From contig NZ_CP059597.1 of NCBI RefSeq assembly GCF_022369435.1, forward strand, positions 434,001 to 498,000: DNA of 64,000 bases, given 5' to 3'. Position numbers and translations under genes: made by a program. The DNA is from Campylobacter sp. RM10537 (GTDB lineage: Bacteria; Campylobacterota; Campylobacteria; Campylobacterales; Campylobacteraceae). The notes below the pieces were generated by a model. It saw only the letters and a list, made by a program, of their open reading frames with translations, searched no databases and had not been told where the DNA came from. Numbering within the stretch: position 1 is the first letter of the stretch; the number at the start of each line of letters is the position of its first letter. Shown in pieces: positions 18,066 to 27,900 of the stretch.

Positions 18066-18798
18066 AATTTTAGCCTTACAAGAAAATATTTCAAATCGCG
18101 AAGCCAAGGAGTTGATAGATAAAGGATGTGTTTTTACACATGGAAAGAAAGTGCTTATCGCAAGAGCTTTAATGAGTAATAAGACAAAATTTAATATTAT
18201 AAAAATGTCAAATCCTAGTATTATTTTTGAAGATGATAAAATTATTGCTATAAATAAACCTTATTCTTATATAAGTGAGGATTTAGAAAAAAAATTTGGT
18301 GCAAAACTACTAAATCGTATTGATAAGCAAACAAGTGGAATAATTTTACTTTGCAAAGATGAAAATTTTAAAAAGCTTTGCATTGAAGAATTTAAACAGC
18401 AAAAAGTTTATAAAAGTTATATAGCAATTTTAGATGGAATTTTAGCAGAAGAAATAGAAGTTAATGAGCCAATTTTAACTATAAAAACAAAACGAGGAGC
18501 TTTGAGTAAAATTTCCAAAGAAGGTTTGAGTGCATCAAGTTTATTTATTCCTATCATGGTTCAAGCTAAAAAAACCTTGGCAAAAATTATTATTCATACT
18601 GGAAGAACTCATCAAATTAGAGTGCACGCTAATTTTATTAAGCATGGAATCATAGGAGATGAAAAATATGCAAGAATTATTAACAATAGGATGTATTTGC
18701 ATAGTTATGAAATAAATTTATTTGATTATAAATTTAAGGCGGATTTAGATCACGGTTTTTTTAATTTAGGCTTTGAAATAAAAAATTTAGATTTTTAA
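18046..18798 (+). CDS. RluA-family pseudouridine synthase
   Basis: 250 residues from the ATG at 18046, chosen because AGGAAGG sits at the right distance; a longer frame from 18001 would lie mostly inside waaA. The protein isomerises uridine in rRNA or tRNA; the target cannot be told. An S4-like N-terminal region (residues 1-50, ISNREAKELIDKGCVFTHGK) precedes the catalytic domain. The active-site motif is LLNRIDKQTSGI with Asp93, followed by KVYKSYIAI and the C-terminal GRTHQIRVH. It overlaps waaA by 20 bases. Confidence 0.92.
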   Translation: MQEKAYKILALQENISNREAKELIDKGCVFTHGKKVLIARALMSNKTKFNIIKMSNPSIIFEDDKIIAINKPYSYISEDLEKKFGAKLLNRIDKQTSGIILLCKDENFKKLCIEEFKQQKVYKSYIAILDGILAEEIEVNEPILTIKTKRGALSKISKEGLSASSLFIPIMVQAKKTLAKIIIHTGRTHQIRVHANFIKHGIIGDEKYARIINNRMYLHSYEINLFDYKFKADLDHGFFNLGFEIKNLDF

Positions 18799-18820
18799 AG
18801 CCATTTAAGAAAAAATTTTG

Positions 18821-18826
18821 TATAAT
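18821..18826 (+). promoter_or_regulatory. -10 box of ffh and the following ribosomal genes
   Basis: TATAAT with upstream TTTTG, 32 bases before the ffh GTG; it probably starts the ffh (and perhaps rpsP-rplS) transcript. Confidence 0.6.
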
Positions 18827-18857
18827 TCTAGGCTTAAATTAAAAAGAAAGGTATAAA

Positions 18858-20195
18858 GTGTTTGAATTAATTGGCGAATCTTTTAAATCAGCGATTAATA
18901 AATTACGTTTTGTTGATGATGAAAAAGCGCTTAAGAATGCTTTAGAAACCTTAAAGAAATCCCTTTTAAAAGCTGATGTGCATCATAAAGTTGTCAAAGA
19001 ATTATTAATACTTGTTGAAGATGATGTTAAAAAAAATGGGATAGGACAAAAACAATTTTTAGATGCTATAAAATTAAATTTAGAAAATATTTTAAATGTT
19101 GCTAACAAAAACCAAGGTTTTGTATTTTCTTCGAAACCTCCAACAGTTGTTCTTATGACAGGTTTACAAGGTGGAGGTAAAACTACTTCTACGGTTAAGC
19201 TTGCAAATTATTTAAAACTTCGCAATAAAAAGATTTTAATTGCTGCTTGTGATTTACAGCGTTTAGCAGCTGTTGAGCAACTTAAACAATTATGTAGTGC
19301 AAATGAACTTGATCTTTTTTATTTAGAAGATGAAAAAAATCCTATAGAAGTTGCAAAACAAGCTTTAGATAAAGCTAAAAATTCTATGGTTGATGTATTA
19401 TTAGTTGATACTGCAGGGCGTTTAGCTATTGATGAAATTTTAATGGATGAATTAAAGAAAATTAAAGAAATTTTAAATCCTGATGAAATTTTTTATGTTG
19501 CAGATGCGATGAGTGGTCAAGACGGAGTTAAAACAGCAGCTAGTTTTAATCAAGCTTTGGGTATTAGTGGTGTTATTTTATCTAAATTTGATGCAGATAC
19601 TAAAGGAGGTGTTGCCTTAGGAATAGCTAGGCAAATTGAAATTCCTTTAAGATTTATAGGAATTGGTGAGAAAATAGCAGATTTTGAAGTTTTTATACCT
19701 GATAGAATTGTTAGCAGAATTATGGGCGAAGGTGATTTAGCAACTTTAGCTGAAAAAACTGCAACTATAATCGACGAGAAAGAAGCGAAAAAGCTTAATC
19801 AAAAAATTAAAAAAGGCGAATTTAATTTTAATGATTTTTTAAATCAAATGGAGAGTATGAAAAAACTTGGAAGTATGAAATCTCTTATTGGTATGATTCC
19901 CGGACTTTCCAACGTGTCTTCAGCTATAAAAGATATTGATCTTGAAAATTCTAAAGAAATTTTACATATTAAAGCGATGATTTCCTCAATGACTCCTAAA
20001 GAAAGGGAAAATCCAGATTTACTTAATAATGCTAGAAAACGTCGCATAGCAGAAGGTGCTGGTTTATCTCAAATGGAAGTAAATCGATTTTTAAAACAAT
20101 TTGCCAATGCAGCTAAGTTAGCTAAAAAATTTTCAGGAAAAAAAGGGATGGAAAATTTGATGCAAATGATGAATCAAGCTAGAAGACAATTTTAA
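18858..20195 (+). CDS. ffh: signal recognition particle GTPase Ffh
   Basis: 445 residues. With 4.5S RNA it delivers nascent inner-membrane proteins to FtsY. N domain about 1-90; G domain with P-loop GLQGGGKTT at 102-110, VDTAGRLAID (G3) and SKFDADTKGG (G4). The Met-rich M domain (about 300-445) ends in GMENLMQMMNQARRQF. The start is GTG with AAAGAAAGG upstream; no earlier ATG fits. It opens a translation-related cluster with rpsP 63 bases downstream. Confidence 0.98.
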   Translation: MFELIGESFKSAINKLRFVDDEKALKNALETLKKSLLKADVHHKVVKELLILVEDDVKKNGIGQKQFLDAIKLNLENILNVANKNQGFVFSSKPPTVVLMTGLQGGGKTTSTVKLANYLKLRNKKILIAACDLQRLAAVEQLKQLCSANELDLFYLEDEKNPIEVAKQALDKAKNSMVDVLLVDTAGRLAIDEILMDELKKIKEILNPDEIFYVADAMSGQDGVKTAASFNQALGISGVILSKFDADTKGGVALGIARQIEIPLRFIGIGEKIADFEVFIPDRIVSRIMGEGDLATLAEKTATIIDEKEAKKLNQKIKKGEFNFNDFLNQMESMKKLGSMKSLIGMIPGLSNVSSAIKDIDLENSKEILHIKAMISSMTPKERENPDLLNNARKRRIAEGAGLSQMEVNRFLKQFANAAKLAKKFSGKKGMENLMQMMNQARRQF

Positions 20196-20258
20196 AAATT
20201 TTATTTATGAGTATTTAGTTTATATTTATAAATAAAATTTTTATTTTAAGGAGTAATA

Positions 20259-20486
20259 ATGACAGTAATTAGACTTACAAGAATGGGAAGAACAAAAAGA
20301 CCTTTTTATCGTATCGTGGTAACAGATAGTAGAAAACGTCGTGATGGCGGTTGGATTGAAAGCATTGGTTATTATAATCCTATGGTTGAGCCTGAAGTTA
20401 TTAAATTTGATGCAGAGCGTTTAGCTTATTGGAAAAGCGTAGGTGCTAAATTAAGTGATAAAGTTGCTTCAATTACTAACAAATAA
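20259..20486 (+). CDS. rpsP: 30S ribosomal protein S16
   Basis: 75 residues, typical for S16, which binds 16S rRNA during 30S assembly. The start [22 protein letters not shown] is diagnostic. AAGGAG precedes the ATG. First gene of the conserved rpsP-khpA-rimM-trmD-rplS group, which is tightly packed here (gaps of 2 to 9 bases or overlaps). Confidence 0.98.
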   Translation: MTVIRLTRMGRTKRPFYRIVVTDSRKRRDGGWIESIGYYNPMVEPEVIKFDAERLAYWKSVGAKLSDKVASITNK

Positions 20487-20488
20487 TT

Positions 20489-20731
20489 ATGGTAGAGAAA
20501 TTTTTAAAAGAATACACTAAGTTAATAGCAGATTATCCTAATAGGATTTTAACTGAAAAGGTAGAACTTGGTGAAAATTTTTTTGAAATTATACTTTATG
20601 TTGATAAGACAGATACGGGTAAGCTTATCGGTAAAAATGGTAAAATGATTAATGCAATTAAAACTGTTGTATCTGCTTTTAAAAGCAAAGATGCAACAAA
20701 TTATCGTGTAACGGTAAAAGCTCTTGAGTGA
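20489..20731 (+). CDS. khpA: KH-domain RNA-binding protein KhpA
   Basis: 80 residues, one KH domain. The GxxG loop is seen as [12 protein letters not shown] (residues about 51-62). KhpA proteins bind RNA, often as a KhpA/KhpB pair; the role in Campylobacter is not known to me. It starts two bases after the rpsP stop and overlaps rimM by eight bases, the standard place in this cluster. Confidence 0.9.
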   Translation: MVEKFLKEYTKLIADYPNRILTEKVELGENFFEIILYVDKTDTGKLIGKNGKMINAIKTVVSAFKSKDATNYRVTVKALE

Positions 20732-21263
20732 AGAAGATTTTATTCAAGTTGCTAAACTCGGAAAAACTGTTGGTCTGAAAGGTTTTTTGAGACTTCATAA
20801 TTTTAGTGATTTTTCAAAACAGTTTAAAAAAGATTCCTCCTTTTTTATTGATAGAGGTCATAAAAAATTAATTATAAAATCATACAATCATGCTAATTCT
20901 TCAATTTTATTTGAGGGATATGAAAGCATCGAACAAGCTCAAGAGCTTGTGAATGCTATTTTGTATCAAAGTATTGAAACAACTCGAAAAACCTGTAAAT
21001 TAAATAAAGATGAATTCTTTTACTTTGATATTTTAGGATGTCAAATTTTATTTCAAGAACAAAATTTGGGCCAAGTAATTAATATATTAGAAGTTGGAAA
21101 TTCGTTTTTATTTGAAGTAGAGACAAATAAAAAATTATTAGTCAAAAATTATCCTAAAATATTTTTTATACCTTATCTTGATAAATTTATTAGTAAAATT
21201 GATGTAGATAAAAAAAATATTTTTTGCACTCAAGATGCTTTTTTAATTTTAGAAAATTCATGA
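20724..21263 (+). CDS. rimM: 16S rRNA processing protein RimM
   Basis: 179 residues. RimM binds S19 and helps 30S head maturation. The N-terminal barrel domain starts [16 protein letters not shown], and the C-terminal PRC-barrel segment reads [14 protein letters not shown]-like here ([12 protein letters not shown]), then [14 protein letters not shown]. The start is TTG overlapping khpA; the stop shares ATGA with trmD. The sequence is more diverged than its neighbours but its cluster position supports it. Confidence 0.9.
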   Translation: MSEEDFIQVAKLGKTVGLKGFLRLHNFSDFSKQFKKDSSFFIDRGHKKLIIKSYNHANSSILFEGYESIEQAQELVNAILYQSIETTRKTCKLNKDEFFYFDILGCQILFQEQNLGQVINILEVGNSFLFEVETNKKLLVKNYPKIFFIPYLDKFISKIDVDKKNIFCTQDAFLILENS

Positions 21264-21967
21264 AATTTACTTTTGTATCTTTATTTCCCAATTTAATTGA
21301 ATTTTATTTTCAAGATTCTATTTTAGCAAAAGCAAGAAAAAAAAATCTTTTTAAACTTTCATTTGTTAATCCTAGAGATTTTAGTGAAAATTCTTATCAT
21401 AAGGTAGATGATTATAAAATTGGTGGAGGAGCTGGACTTTTAATGCAAGTTGATCCACTCTATAACGCTTTATATTTTATTAAAAATAATGAAGAATATG
21501 AACCTTATTTTATTTTTTTAACCCCAAGTGCAAAATTATTTAACCAAAAAGATGCAAAACGTTTAAGTAAAAAGAAAAATATTGTATTGGTTTGTGGAAG
21601 ATATGAAGGTATAGATGAGAGAGTTATAGAAATATTTGCTAATGAGGTTTTTAGCATAGGAGACTTTATTTTAACTGGTGGAGAATTGCCAGCTTTGACT
21701 CTTTGCGATGCGATTTTAAGAAATGTAGAGGGAGTTTTGGGAAATACTTCCAGTCTTGAAGAAGAAAGTTTTGAAAATAATTTACTTGAAGCTCCTTCAT
21801 TTTCAAAACCTTTTATTTTTGAAAGAAAAGGTCAAAGTTTTTATACCCCTTCAGAGTTTTTAAAGGGTAATCACGCTAAAATTGCAAGTTTAAAAACTAC
21901 TTTAGCGTTTTGCAAAACTAAATTTTTTCGTCCAGATTTATTTTTGGAGCATAAACGCAAAAAATGA
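21260..21967 (+). CDS. trmD: tRNA (guanine-37-N1)-methyltransferase
   Basis: 235 residues from the ATG at 21260 (ATGA overlap with the rimM stop). An in-frame ATG at 21224 would add 12 residues lying inside rimM. It makes m1G37, which prevents frameshifting. SPOUT trefoil-knot motifs: [27 protein letters not shown], and [17 protein letters not shown]. The SAM-binding knot and catalytic Asp region are intact. Confidence 0.97.
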   Translation: MKFTFVSLFPNLIEFYFQDSILAKARKKNLFKLSFVNPRDFSENSYHKVDDYKIGGGAGLLMQVDPLYNALYFIKNNEEYEPYFIFLTPSAKLFNQKDAKRLSKKKNIVLVCGRYEGIDERVIEIFANEVFSIGDFILTGGELPALTLCDAILRNVEGVLGNTSSLEEESFENNLLEAPSFSKPFIFERKGQSFYTPSEFLKGNHAKIASLKTTLAFCKTKFFRPDLFLEHKRKK

Positions 21968-21976
21968 GGGATTTTT

Positions 21977-22333
21977 ATGAAAAACAAATACATAGAACAA
22001 TTTGAAGCTAAGCAAATTGAGGGTAAAAATGTTCCAGAATTTCGTGCTGGAGATACTTTAAAGCTTGCAATTCGTATTAAAGAAGGCGATAAAACAAGAA
22101 TTCAAAATTTTGAAGGCGTTTGTATCGCTAGAAGAGGCAATGGAGTAAGTGAAACTTTTATTGTTCGTAAAATTGGTGCTAATAATGTAGGCGTTGAAAG
22201 AATTTTCCCAATTTATAGTGAAAGCTTAGAGAGTATTACTGTGCTAAGAAAAGGCCGTGTTCGTCGTGCAAGATTATTTTATCTTAGAGATAGACGTGGG
22301 AAAGCAGCTCGCATTAAAGAACTTAAAAAATAA
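21977..22333 (+). CDS. rplS: 50S ribosomal protein L19
   Basis: 118 residues, usual length. L19 sits at the 30S-50S interface. Typical pieces are [34 protein letters not shown] and [21 protein letters not shown]. Last gene of the rpsP cluster, followed immediately by a strong terminator hairpin. Confidence 0.98.
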   Translation: MKNKYIEQFEAKQIEGKNVPEFRAGDTLKLAIRIKEGDKTRIQNFEGVCIARRGNGVSETFIVRKIGANNVGVERIFPIYSESLESITVLRKGRVRRARLFYLRDRRGKAARIKELKK

Positions 22334-22364
22334 TATTTACAACGATATTGTCGTTGTAAATATT
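22332..22364 (+). terminator. hairpin terminator after rplS
   Basis: AATATTTACAACGA and TCGTTGTAAATATT form a perfect 14-bp stem with loop TATTG, beginning at the rplS stop codon. The trailing T run is short. Confidence 0.8.
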
Positions 22365-22480
22365 TAATACTACTTATCTAAAAAATATCTTTTTAAATAA
22401 TTTTTATTATTTGATTATGTTTGTTAATAATATTTTATTATAATCAAAATGTATTAAAATTATTTATTAAGGAGAAAAAA

Positions 22481-22897
22481 ATGTTTTCGGTTAAAAAAAT
22501 TATTGCATTTTTGGTTATTAGCGCTCCATTGCTTTTAAGTGCTGCACAGTATCAGCTCAGTACTCATGTTTTGGATATTGTTTCTGGAAAACCAGCACCT
22601 AAAGTTAAAGTAGAACTTTACAAAATGGAAAAAAATCAAAAATGGAAAAAAATAGGTGAAGAATTTACAAAAGATGATGGAAGAATAGGTGATTTTTTAC
22701 CCTACAATGAACCAGAAAATAGAGTAAATGGAATTTATAAGCTTAAATTCTACACTAAAGATTATTATATGTCTCATAAAATTGATACATTTTATCCCTT
22801 TATAGAGGTTAGTTTTGAGCTTTCCAAAGATCAAAAACATTATCATGTTCCAATAACTCTTTCACCGTTTGGATATTCTACTTATAGAGGAAGTTGA
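22481..22897 (+). CDS. transthyretin-like protein / 5-hydroxyisourate hydrolase, exported
   Basis: 138 residues from the ATG at 22481, which has AAGGAGAAAAAA in front; the longer frame from 22421 lacks a ribosome site. A signal peptide (residues 1-21, ending LLLSA-A) precedes a transthyretin-related domain. The hallmarks are STHVLDIVSGKPAP (active-site His), the central Arg region, and the C-terminal tetrapeptide YRGS that defines the HIU hydrolase family. The enzyme hydrolyses 5-hydroxyisourate in urate breakdown, but no other uricolytic gene is nearby, so the physiological substrate is open. Confidence 0.9.
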   Translation: MFSVKKIIAFLVISAPLLLSAAQYQLSTHVLDIVSGKPAPKVKVELYKMEKNQKWKKIGEEFTKDDGRIGDFLPYNEPENRVNGIYKLKFYTKDYYMSHKIDTFYPFIEVSFELSKDQKHYHVPITLSPFGYSTYRGS

Positions 22898-22913
22898 GAA
22901 TTAAAAATTTATT

Positions 22914-24260
22914 ATGAAATGGAATATTAACTCTTGGAGAAAATATCCTGCAAAACAGCAACCTGTTTATCCAAATCGACAAGATTTGGATAAAGTTCTA
23001 TCTAAACTCCAAAAATTACCACCTTTAGTATTTGCAGGTGAAGTTAAAGCTCTTCAAAATGACTTAATTAAAGTTTCACGAGGTGAAGCTTTTTTGCTTC
23101 AAGGTGGAGATTGTGCTGAAAGTTTTAAAAATTTTGGTGCTATTAATATACGCGATATGTTTAAAATTTTACTTCAAATGGCTATAGTTTTGACTTTTGC
23201 CGGCGGATGCCCTATTGTTAAGATCGGACGTATAGCGGGACAATTTGCAAAACCTAGAAGTAGTGATTTTGAAGAATTAAATGGAATAAGACTTCCTAAT
23301 TATCGAGGGGATATTATCAATGATTTTAAATTTGATAAAGAATCAAGAATTCCTGATCCTAAGAGAATGTTAGAGGCTTATTATCAAAGTGCTACAACTT
23401 TAAATTTGTTACGTGGATTTGCTAAGGGTGGTTTAGCTGATTTACGTGAAGTTCATCGCTGGAATTTAGGTTTTTTAAAAAAAAATAAATTATATGAAAA
23501 ATATGCACATATGAGTGAAAAAATTTCTGAAGCTTTAAATTTTATAGAAGCTTGTGGTATTAATATACAAGATACATCTACGCTTAAAGAAGTTAATATT
23601 TATACTTCTCATGAAGCTTTGCTTTTGCCTTATGAGGAATCTTTAACAAGAATAGATAGTTTAAGTGGAGAAATTTATGATTGTTCTGCTCATATGTTAT
23701 GGTTGGGAGAAAGAACAAGATCTATTAATGAAGCGCATGTTCATTTTTTAAGCGGAATAAAAAATCCTTTAGGGGTAAAAATAGGACCCAATGCTAATGC
23801 CGAAGATATTTGTGCTTTAGCTCATTCTTTAAATCCAAAAAATGAAGAGGGTAGGTTAAATATTATCATTAGAATGGGTGCTGAAAAAATAGTCCAAAAT
23901 TTACCTAAGATATTTACTAAACTTAAAAGAGAAGGAATTAATTTAATCTATAGTATTGATCCTATGCATGGTAATACTACAAAAATAGGAAATTATAAAA
24001 CTAGAGAATTTGATAAAATTATTCAAGAGCTTAAATCTTTTTTTGAAATTGCTCATAGCGAAGGAATTTATCCAGGAGGAGTTCATCTTGAGATGACAGG
24101 ACAAAATGTTACAGAATGTATAGGCGGTGCTTCGAATATTACTCAGCAAAAATTAAATAAGCGTTATGAAACCCAATGTGATCCAAGATTAAATGCTGAT
24201 CAAGCTTTAGAGCTCGCATTTTTAATCGCAGATTTATTAAAAAGGAACAAGAAATGTTAA
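22914..24260 (+). CDS. aroG: DAHP synthase, class II (first step of aromatic amino acid synthesis)
   Basis: 448 residues, the plant-type class II enzyme joining phosphoenolpyruvate and erythrose-4-phosphate. Motifs: FLLQGGDCAESF with the metal Cys near residue 66, GRIAGQFAKPRSSD, WLGERTRS, IRMGAEKI, DPMHGNT and GGVHLEMTGQNVTECIGG. It overlaps the following ArsC-like gene by seven bases, forming a two-gene unit ended by a hairpin. Erythrose-4-phosphate comes from the pentose phosphate branch, which meets the sugar island at glucose-6-phosphate. Confidence 0.96.
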   Translation: MKWNINSWRKYPAKQQPVYPNRQDLDKVLSKLQKLPPLVFAGEVKALQNDLIKVSRGEAFLLQGGDCAESFKNFGAINIRDMFKILLQMAIVLTFAGGCPIVKIGRIAGQFAKPRSSDFEELNGIRLPNYRGDIINDFKFDKESRIPDPKRMLEAYYQSATTLNLLRGFAKGGLADLREVHRWNLGFLKKNKLYEKYAHMSEKISEALNFIEACGINIQDTSTLKEVNIYTSHEALLLPYEESLTRIDSLSGEIYDCSAHMLWLGERTRSINEAHVHFLSGIKNPLGVKIGPNANAEDICALAHSLNPKNEEGRLNIIIRMGAEKIVQNLPKIFTKLKREGINLIYSIDPMHGNTTKIGNYKTREFDKIIQELKSFFEIAHSEGIYPGGVHLEMTGQNVTECIGGASNITQQKLNKRYETQCDPRLNADQALELAFLIADLLKRNKKC

Positions 24261-24586
24261 ATTTTTATGGGATAAAAAATTGTAATAGTGTTAAAAAATC
24301 TCAAGAATTTCTTAAAAATGAAAAAATCGAATTTGAATTTTTTGATATTAAAAAACTTGATGAAAAAACTTTTGATTTTTGGATAGGGCAAAGAAATATT
24401 ATTGATTTTGTAAATACAGCAGGTATCACTGCTAAGAAGATTGGATTAAATAAGGAAATGCTTACTTATTTAAGCAAAGATGAGTTAAAACAAGTGATAT
24501 TAAATAACCCAAGTTGTATTAAACGCCCAGTAATAGAATTTCAAGGCAAAATTTATATCGGAAAAGAATATGAATCTTTAAAATAA
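24254..24586 (+). CDS. ArsC/Spx-family thioredoxin-fold protein
   Basis: 110 residues. The N-terminal FYGIKNCNSVKKSQEFL carries a single active-site Cys (Cys10) in a CxxxxxK pattern. The tail NPSCIKRPVIEFQGKIYIGKEYE is the Arg-Pro motif of the ArsC/YffB/Spx family. Without further Cys it is more like YffB than a working arsenate reductase. It overlaps aroG, suggesting co-transcription. Function unknown. Confidence 0.85.
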   Translation: MLNFYGIKNCNSVKKSQEFLKNEKIEFEFFDIKKLDEKTFDFWIGQRNIIDFVNTAGITAKKIGLNKEMLTYLSKDELKQVILNNPSCIKRPVIEFQGKIYIGKEYESLK

Positions 24587-24603
24587 AAACTATTTTAAAG
24601 ATT
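24573..24603 (+). terminator. terminator of the aroG unit
   Basis: AATCTTTAAAAT and ATTTTAAAGATT make a perfect 12-bp stem that includes the ArsC-like stop codon, followed by a T-rich stretch. Because it is symmetrical it could also stop the convergent selenoprotein gene. Confidence 0.75.
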
Positions 24604-24613
24604 CTAATATTTT

Positions 24614-24853
24614 TTACATTTTGTTAATCAAATCTGATATTTCTTTTTCATATGGAAATCTTTCATTTTCACAATTTATAAGATCCATTTTTGAAAAGAT
24701 TATTTTTGAATCAACCTCTACAATAAAATCGCCCTTGTTGCCAATTTCAAATTCAATATGGATATTTTTAAAATTATTTTTTAATTCTTCTGCAACACGT
24801 GCAGCTTGAGGACGATAGTTTCAAAGATTACAATAAATAATTTTTACTCGCAC
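24614..24853 (-). CDS. SelW-like selenoprotein (Rdx family) with in-frame UGA
   Basis: 79 residues if the TGA at 24821-24823 is read as selenocysteine. A GTG start is preceded by AAAAGGAG at normal spacing. The protein begins VRVKIIYCNL-U-NYRPQAARVAEEL, giving a Cys8-x-x-Sec11 redox motif followed by the SelW/Rdx thioredoxin-like fold (EFEIGNKGDFIVEVDSKIIFSK). The reading frame is open on both sides of the TGA and ends at TAA. SelW-like selenoproteins are known in Campylobacter. A small hairpin 16 nt after the UGA is a SECIS candidate. Physiological role unproven, probably thiol redox. Confidence 0.88.
24790..24804 (-). promoter_or_regulatory. candidate bacterial SECIS hairpin
   Basis: On the - strand, CTGCA-CGTGT-TGCAG forms a 5-bp stem and 5-base loop with GU in the loop, 16 nt downstream of the UGA. 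Distance and loop G fit what SelB is known to bind; the stem is short and may extend with mismatches. Confidence 0.45.
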
Positions 24854-24946
24854 TTTAATCTCCTTTTATTTAGATTTTTTATAATTATAATATATTTTTT
24901 AAATAATCTAGGAGAATAAATTCTTAAAAATTCAGGGATAAAGAAC

Positions 24947-24952
24947 TATAAT
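24947..24952 (+). promoter_or_regulatory. -10 box of dnaE
   Basis: TATAAT 35 bases upstream of the dnaE ATG, in AT-rich sequence; AAGGATAAT is the ribosome site. Prediction only. Confidence 0.55.
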
Positions 24953-24986
24953 AAAAAATATATTTAGTGTATTTTAAGGATAATTA

Positions 24987-27900
24987 ATGAGTCAATTTAC
25001 CCATCTTCATTTGCATACCGAATATTCCTTACTTGATGGCGCTAATAAATTAAAAGAATTAGCAGATACCTTAAAAGAACAAGGAGTTACAAGCGTTGCT
25101 ATGACAGATCATGGCAATATGTTTGGAGCTATTGATTTTTATCAAACGATGAAATCAAGAGGTATTAAACCGATTATAGGCTTAGAAGCGTATTTGCACA
25201 ATCATGATGATATAAGCGATAAAAGCTCTAGGCAGCGTTTTCATCTTTGTTTGTATGCTAAAAATGAAATAGGTTATCAAAATTTAATGTACTTAAGTTC
25301 TCAAAGTTATATTCATGGGCTTTATTATTATCCACGTATTAATAAAAAAATCTTAGAAAAACATAGCGAAGGACTTATTTGTTCATCAGCTTGTTTACAA
25401 GGCGAGATTAATTGGCATTTAAATATCCAAAGTCAAAGAAATGCTCGTTTTGGTGCAAAAGGATATGATAGCGCTAAAGAAGCAGCACTGTGGTATAAAG
25501 ATATTTTTAAAGACGATTTTTATTTAGAAATTATGAGACATGGTATTTATGATCAAAGATGTATCGATGATGATATTATAAGATTATCTAAAGAATTAAA
25601 TATAAAAATTATAGCTACAAATGATACACATTATACTTTTAAAGAAAGAGCCGCAGCGCATGAAGTTTTTATGTGTATAGCAATGGGAAAGAAATTAAAT
25701 GATCCTGATCGTATGCGTCATAGTGTGCATGAATTTTATGTAAAAACCCCTCAGCAAATGGCAGAACTTTTTTTAGATATCCCAGAAGCAATAGAAAATA
25801 CACAAGAAGTAGCACAAAAGTGCAATTTGGAATTAAATTTAGGAAATCCAACTCCACCTAATTTTAAATTTACTAGAGAATATGCCAAAGAACACAACTT
25901 ACAATTAAAAGATGAAAAGAAAGAATTTAGTTTTGATAATGATGATATTGTTTTTGAATACCTTTGCAATAAAGGTTTAGAAGAAAGATTAAAATTTATA
26001 GATCAAGATAGACACAAAGATTACAAAGAGAGATTACAAAGAGAGATTGAAATCATTAAAAATATGAAATTTTCAGGCTATATGCTTATTGTTCATGATT
26101 TTATAGCTGTTGCTAAAAGTAAAGGTATTCCAGTGGGACCAGGGAGAGGTTCTGCTGCCGGGAGTTTAGTGGCTTATTGTTTAAAAATCACAGATTTAGA
26201 TCCTTTGCCTTATAGTTTGCTTTTTGAGCGTTTTTTAAATCCAGAGCGTGTTTCTATGCCAGATATTGACGTTGATTTTTGTCAGGATAGACGCGGTGAA
26301 GTTATTGATTATGTAATTGATAAATATGGTTCTGATAAAGTTGCACAAGTTATAACTTTTGGTAAGTTGTTGGCACGCGGAGTAATTAGAGATGTTGCTA
26401 GAGTATGTGATATGAGTATTCCTGATGCTGATGAGCTTGCTAAACTTATCCCTGAAGAGCTTAAAATTACTTTAGATAGTGCTTATGAAAAAGAGCCAAA
26501 AATCAAAGAATTTATTGATAGACACCCTAAGGGACATGAAGTTTGGGAATATGCAAAAGCCTTAGAAGGGCTTAATAGAAACGCAGGAATGCATGCAGCA
26601 GGCGTTGTTATTTCTAATGAAAGTTTATGGAAAAAAACTCCTCTTTTTAGGCAAAGCAAAAATGATGAAAGACATTTAGTAACACAGTATTCTAAGGATC
26701 ATTTGGAAGATGTTGATTTGATTAAATTTGATTTTTTGGGTCTTAAAACTTTAACTGTTATTAATAATGCTATCAATCTTATAAAAAAGCGTTATAATAA
26801 AGAGATAATTTGGGAGAGTATTGATGTAAATGATCCAAAGGTTTATAAAACCATACAAAGTGGAAATACTTTGGGAATTTTTCAAATAGAATCAGATGGT
26901 ATGCAGAGCTTAAATGCAAGACTTAAGCCAGAAAGATTTGAGGATTTAATTGCGGTGCTGGCTCTGTATCGTCCAGGACCTATGGAATCTGGAATGCTTG
27001 ATGATTTTATTGATAGAAAACACGGTTTAAAAGATATAAAATATCCTTTTGATGTTTTAAAAGAAGTTCTAGAACCAACTTATGGGGTTATAGTTTATCA
27101 AGAACAAGTTATGCAAATAGTCCAAATTATCGGTGGATTTTCTCTAGGTGGAGCAGATGTTGTACGCCGTGCCATGGGTAAAAAAGATCCTGAAAAAATG
27201 AAAAAATTAAAAGACGAATTTGCAGATGGAGCTGAAAAACAAGGATATAATAGAAAAGAAGCCGAAGATCTTTGGGAACTTATTTTAAAATTTGCTGGAT
27301 ACGGTTTTAATAAGTCGCATTCTGCAGCTTATGCTCTCATTACATTTCAAACTGCTTATTTGAAAACTTATTATCCTAGTGAATTTATGGCTGCACTTTT
27401 AACAAGTGAAGAAAATAATGTTACTAAAATTGCTGTTTATATAGATGAGATGAAAAAAATGAATATTAAACTTTTGCCACCTTCTATTAATAAGGCTATA
27501 CGTGAATTTAGCGCTATAGAACAAGAAGATGGAAAAGATGCGATTGTTTATGGTTTAGGAGCGATTAAAAGTGTAGGAATTCCAGCAGTTGAAAATTTAA
27601 TTGAAGCTAGAGAAAGTGGAGAATTTAAAGATATTAATGATTTTTTAGGCAAGATAGAACCTTCGAAAATTAATAAAAGAGCATTAGAAAGTCTCATTAA
27701 AGCCGGTGCTTTTGATGAATTTGGCTATACACGTAAATGTTTATTTGATAATTTAGAAAACCTTTCAGAAGGTTCAAGGAAAATGGCTGAAGTAAGAAAA
27801 AATGCAGCAAGCTCACTTTTTGGAGAAGAAGAGCTTTCTAGTGGTTTACAAGCGAATTTCATTGTTAAAAATGATGAATTTGAAATCATGGAAAAACTTG

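Noticed and set aside
22421-22480. Upstream extension of the transthyretin-like protein
   Set aside because: The extra 20 residues precede a perfect ribosome site and would bury the signal peptide.
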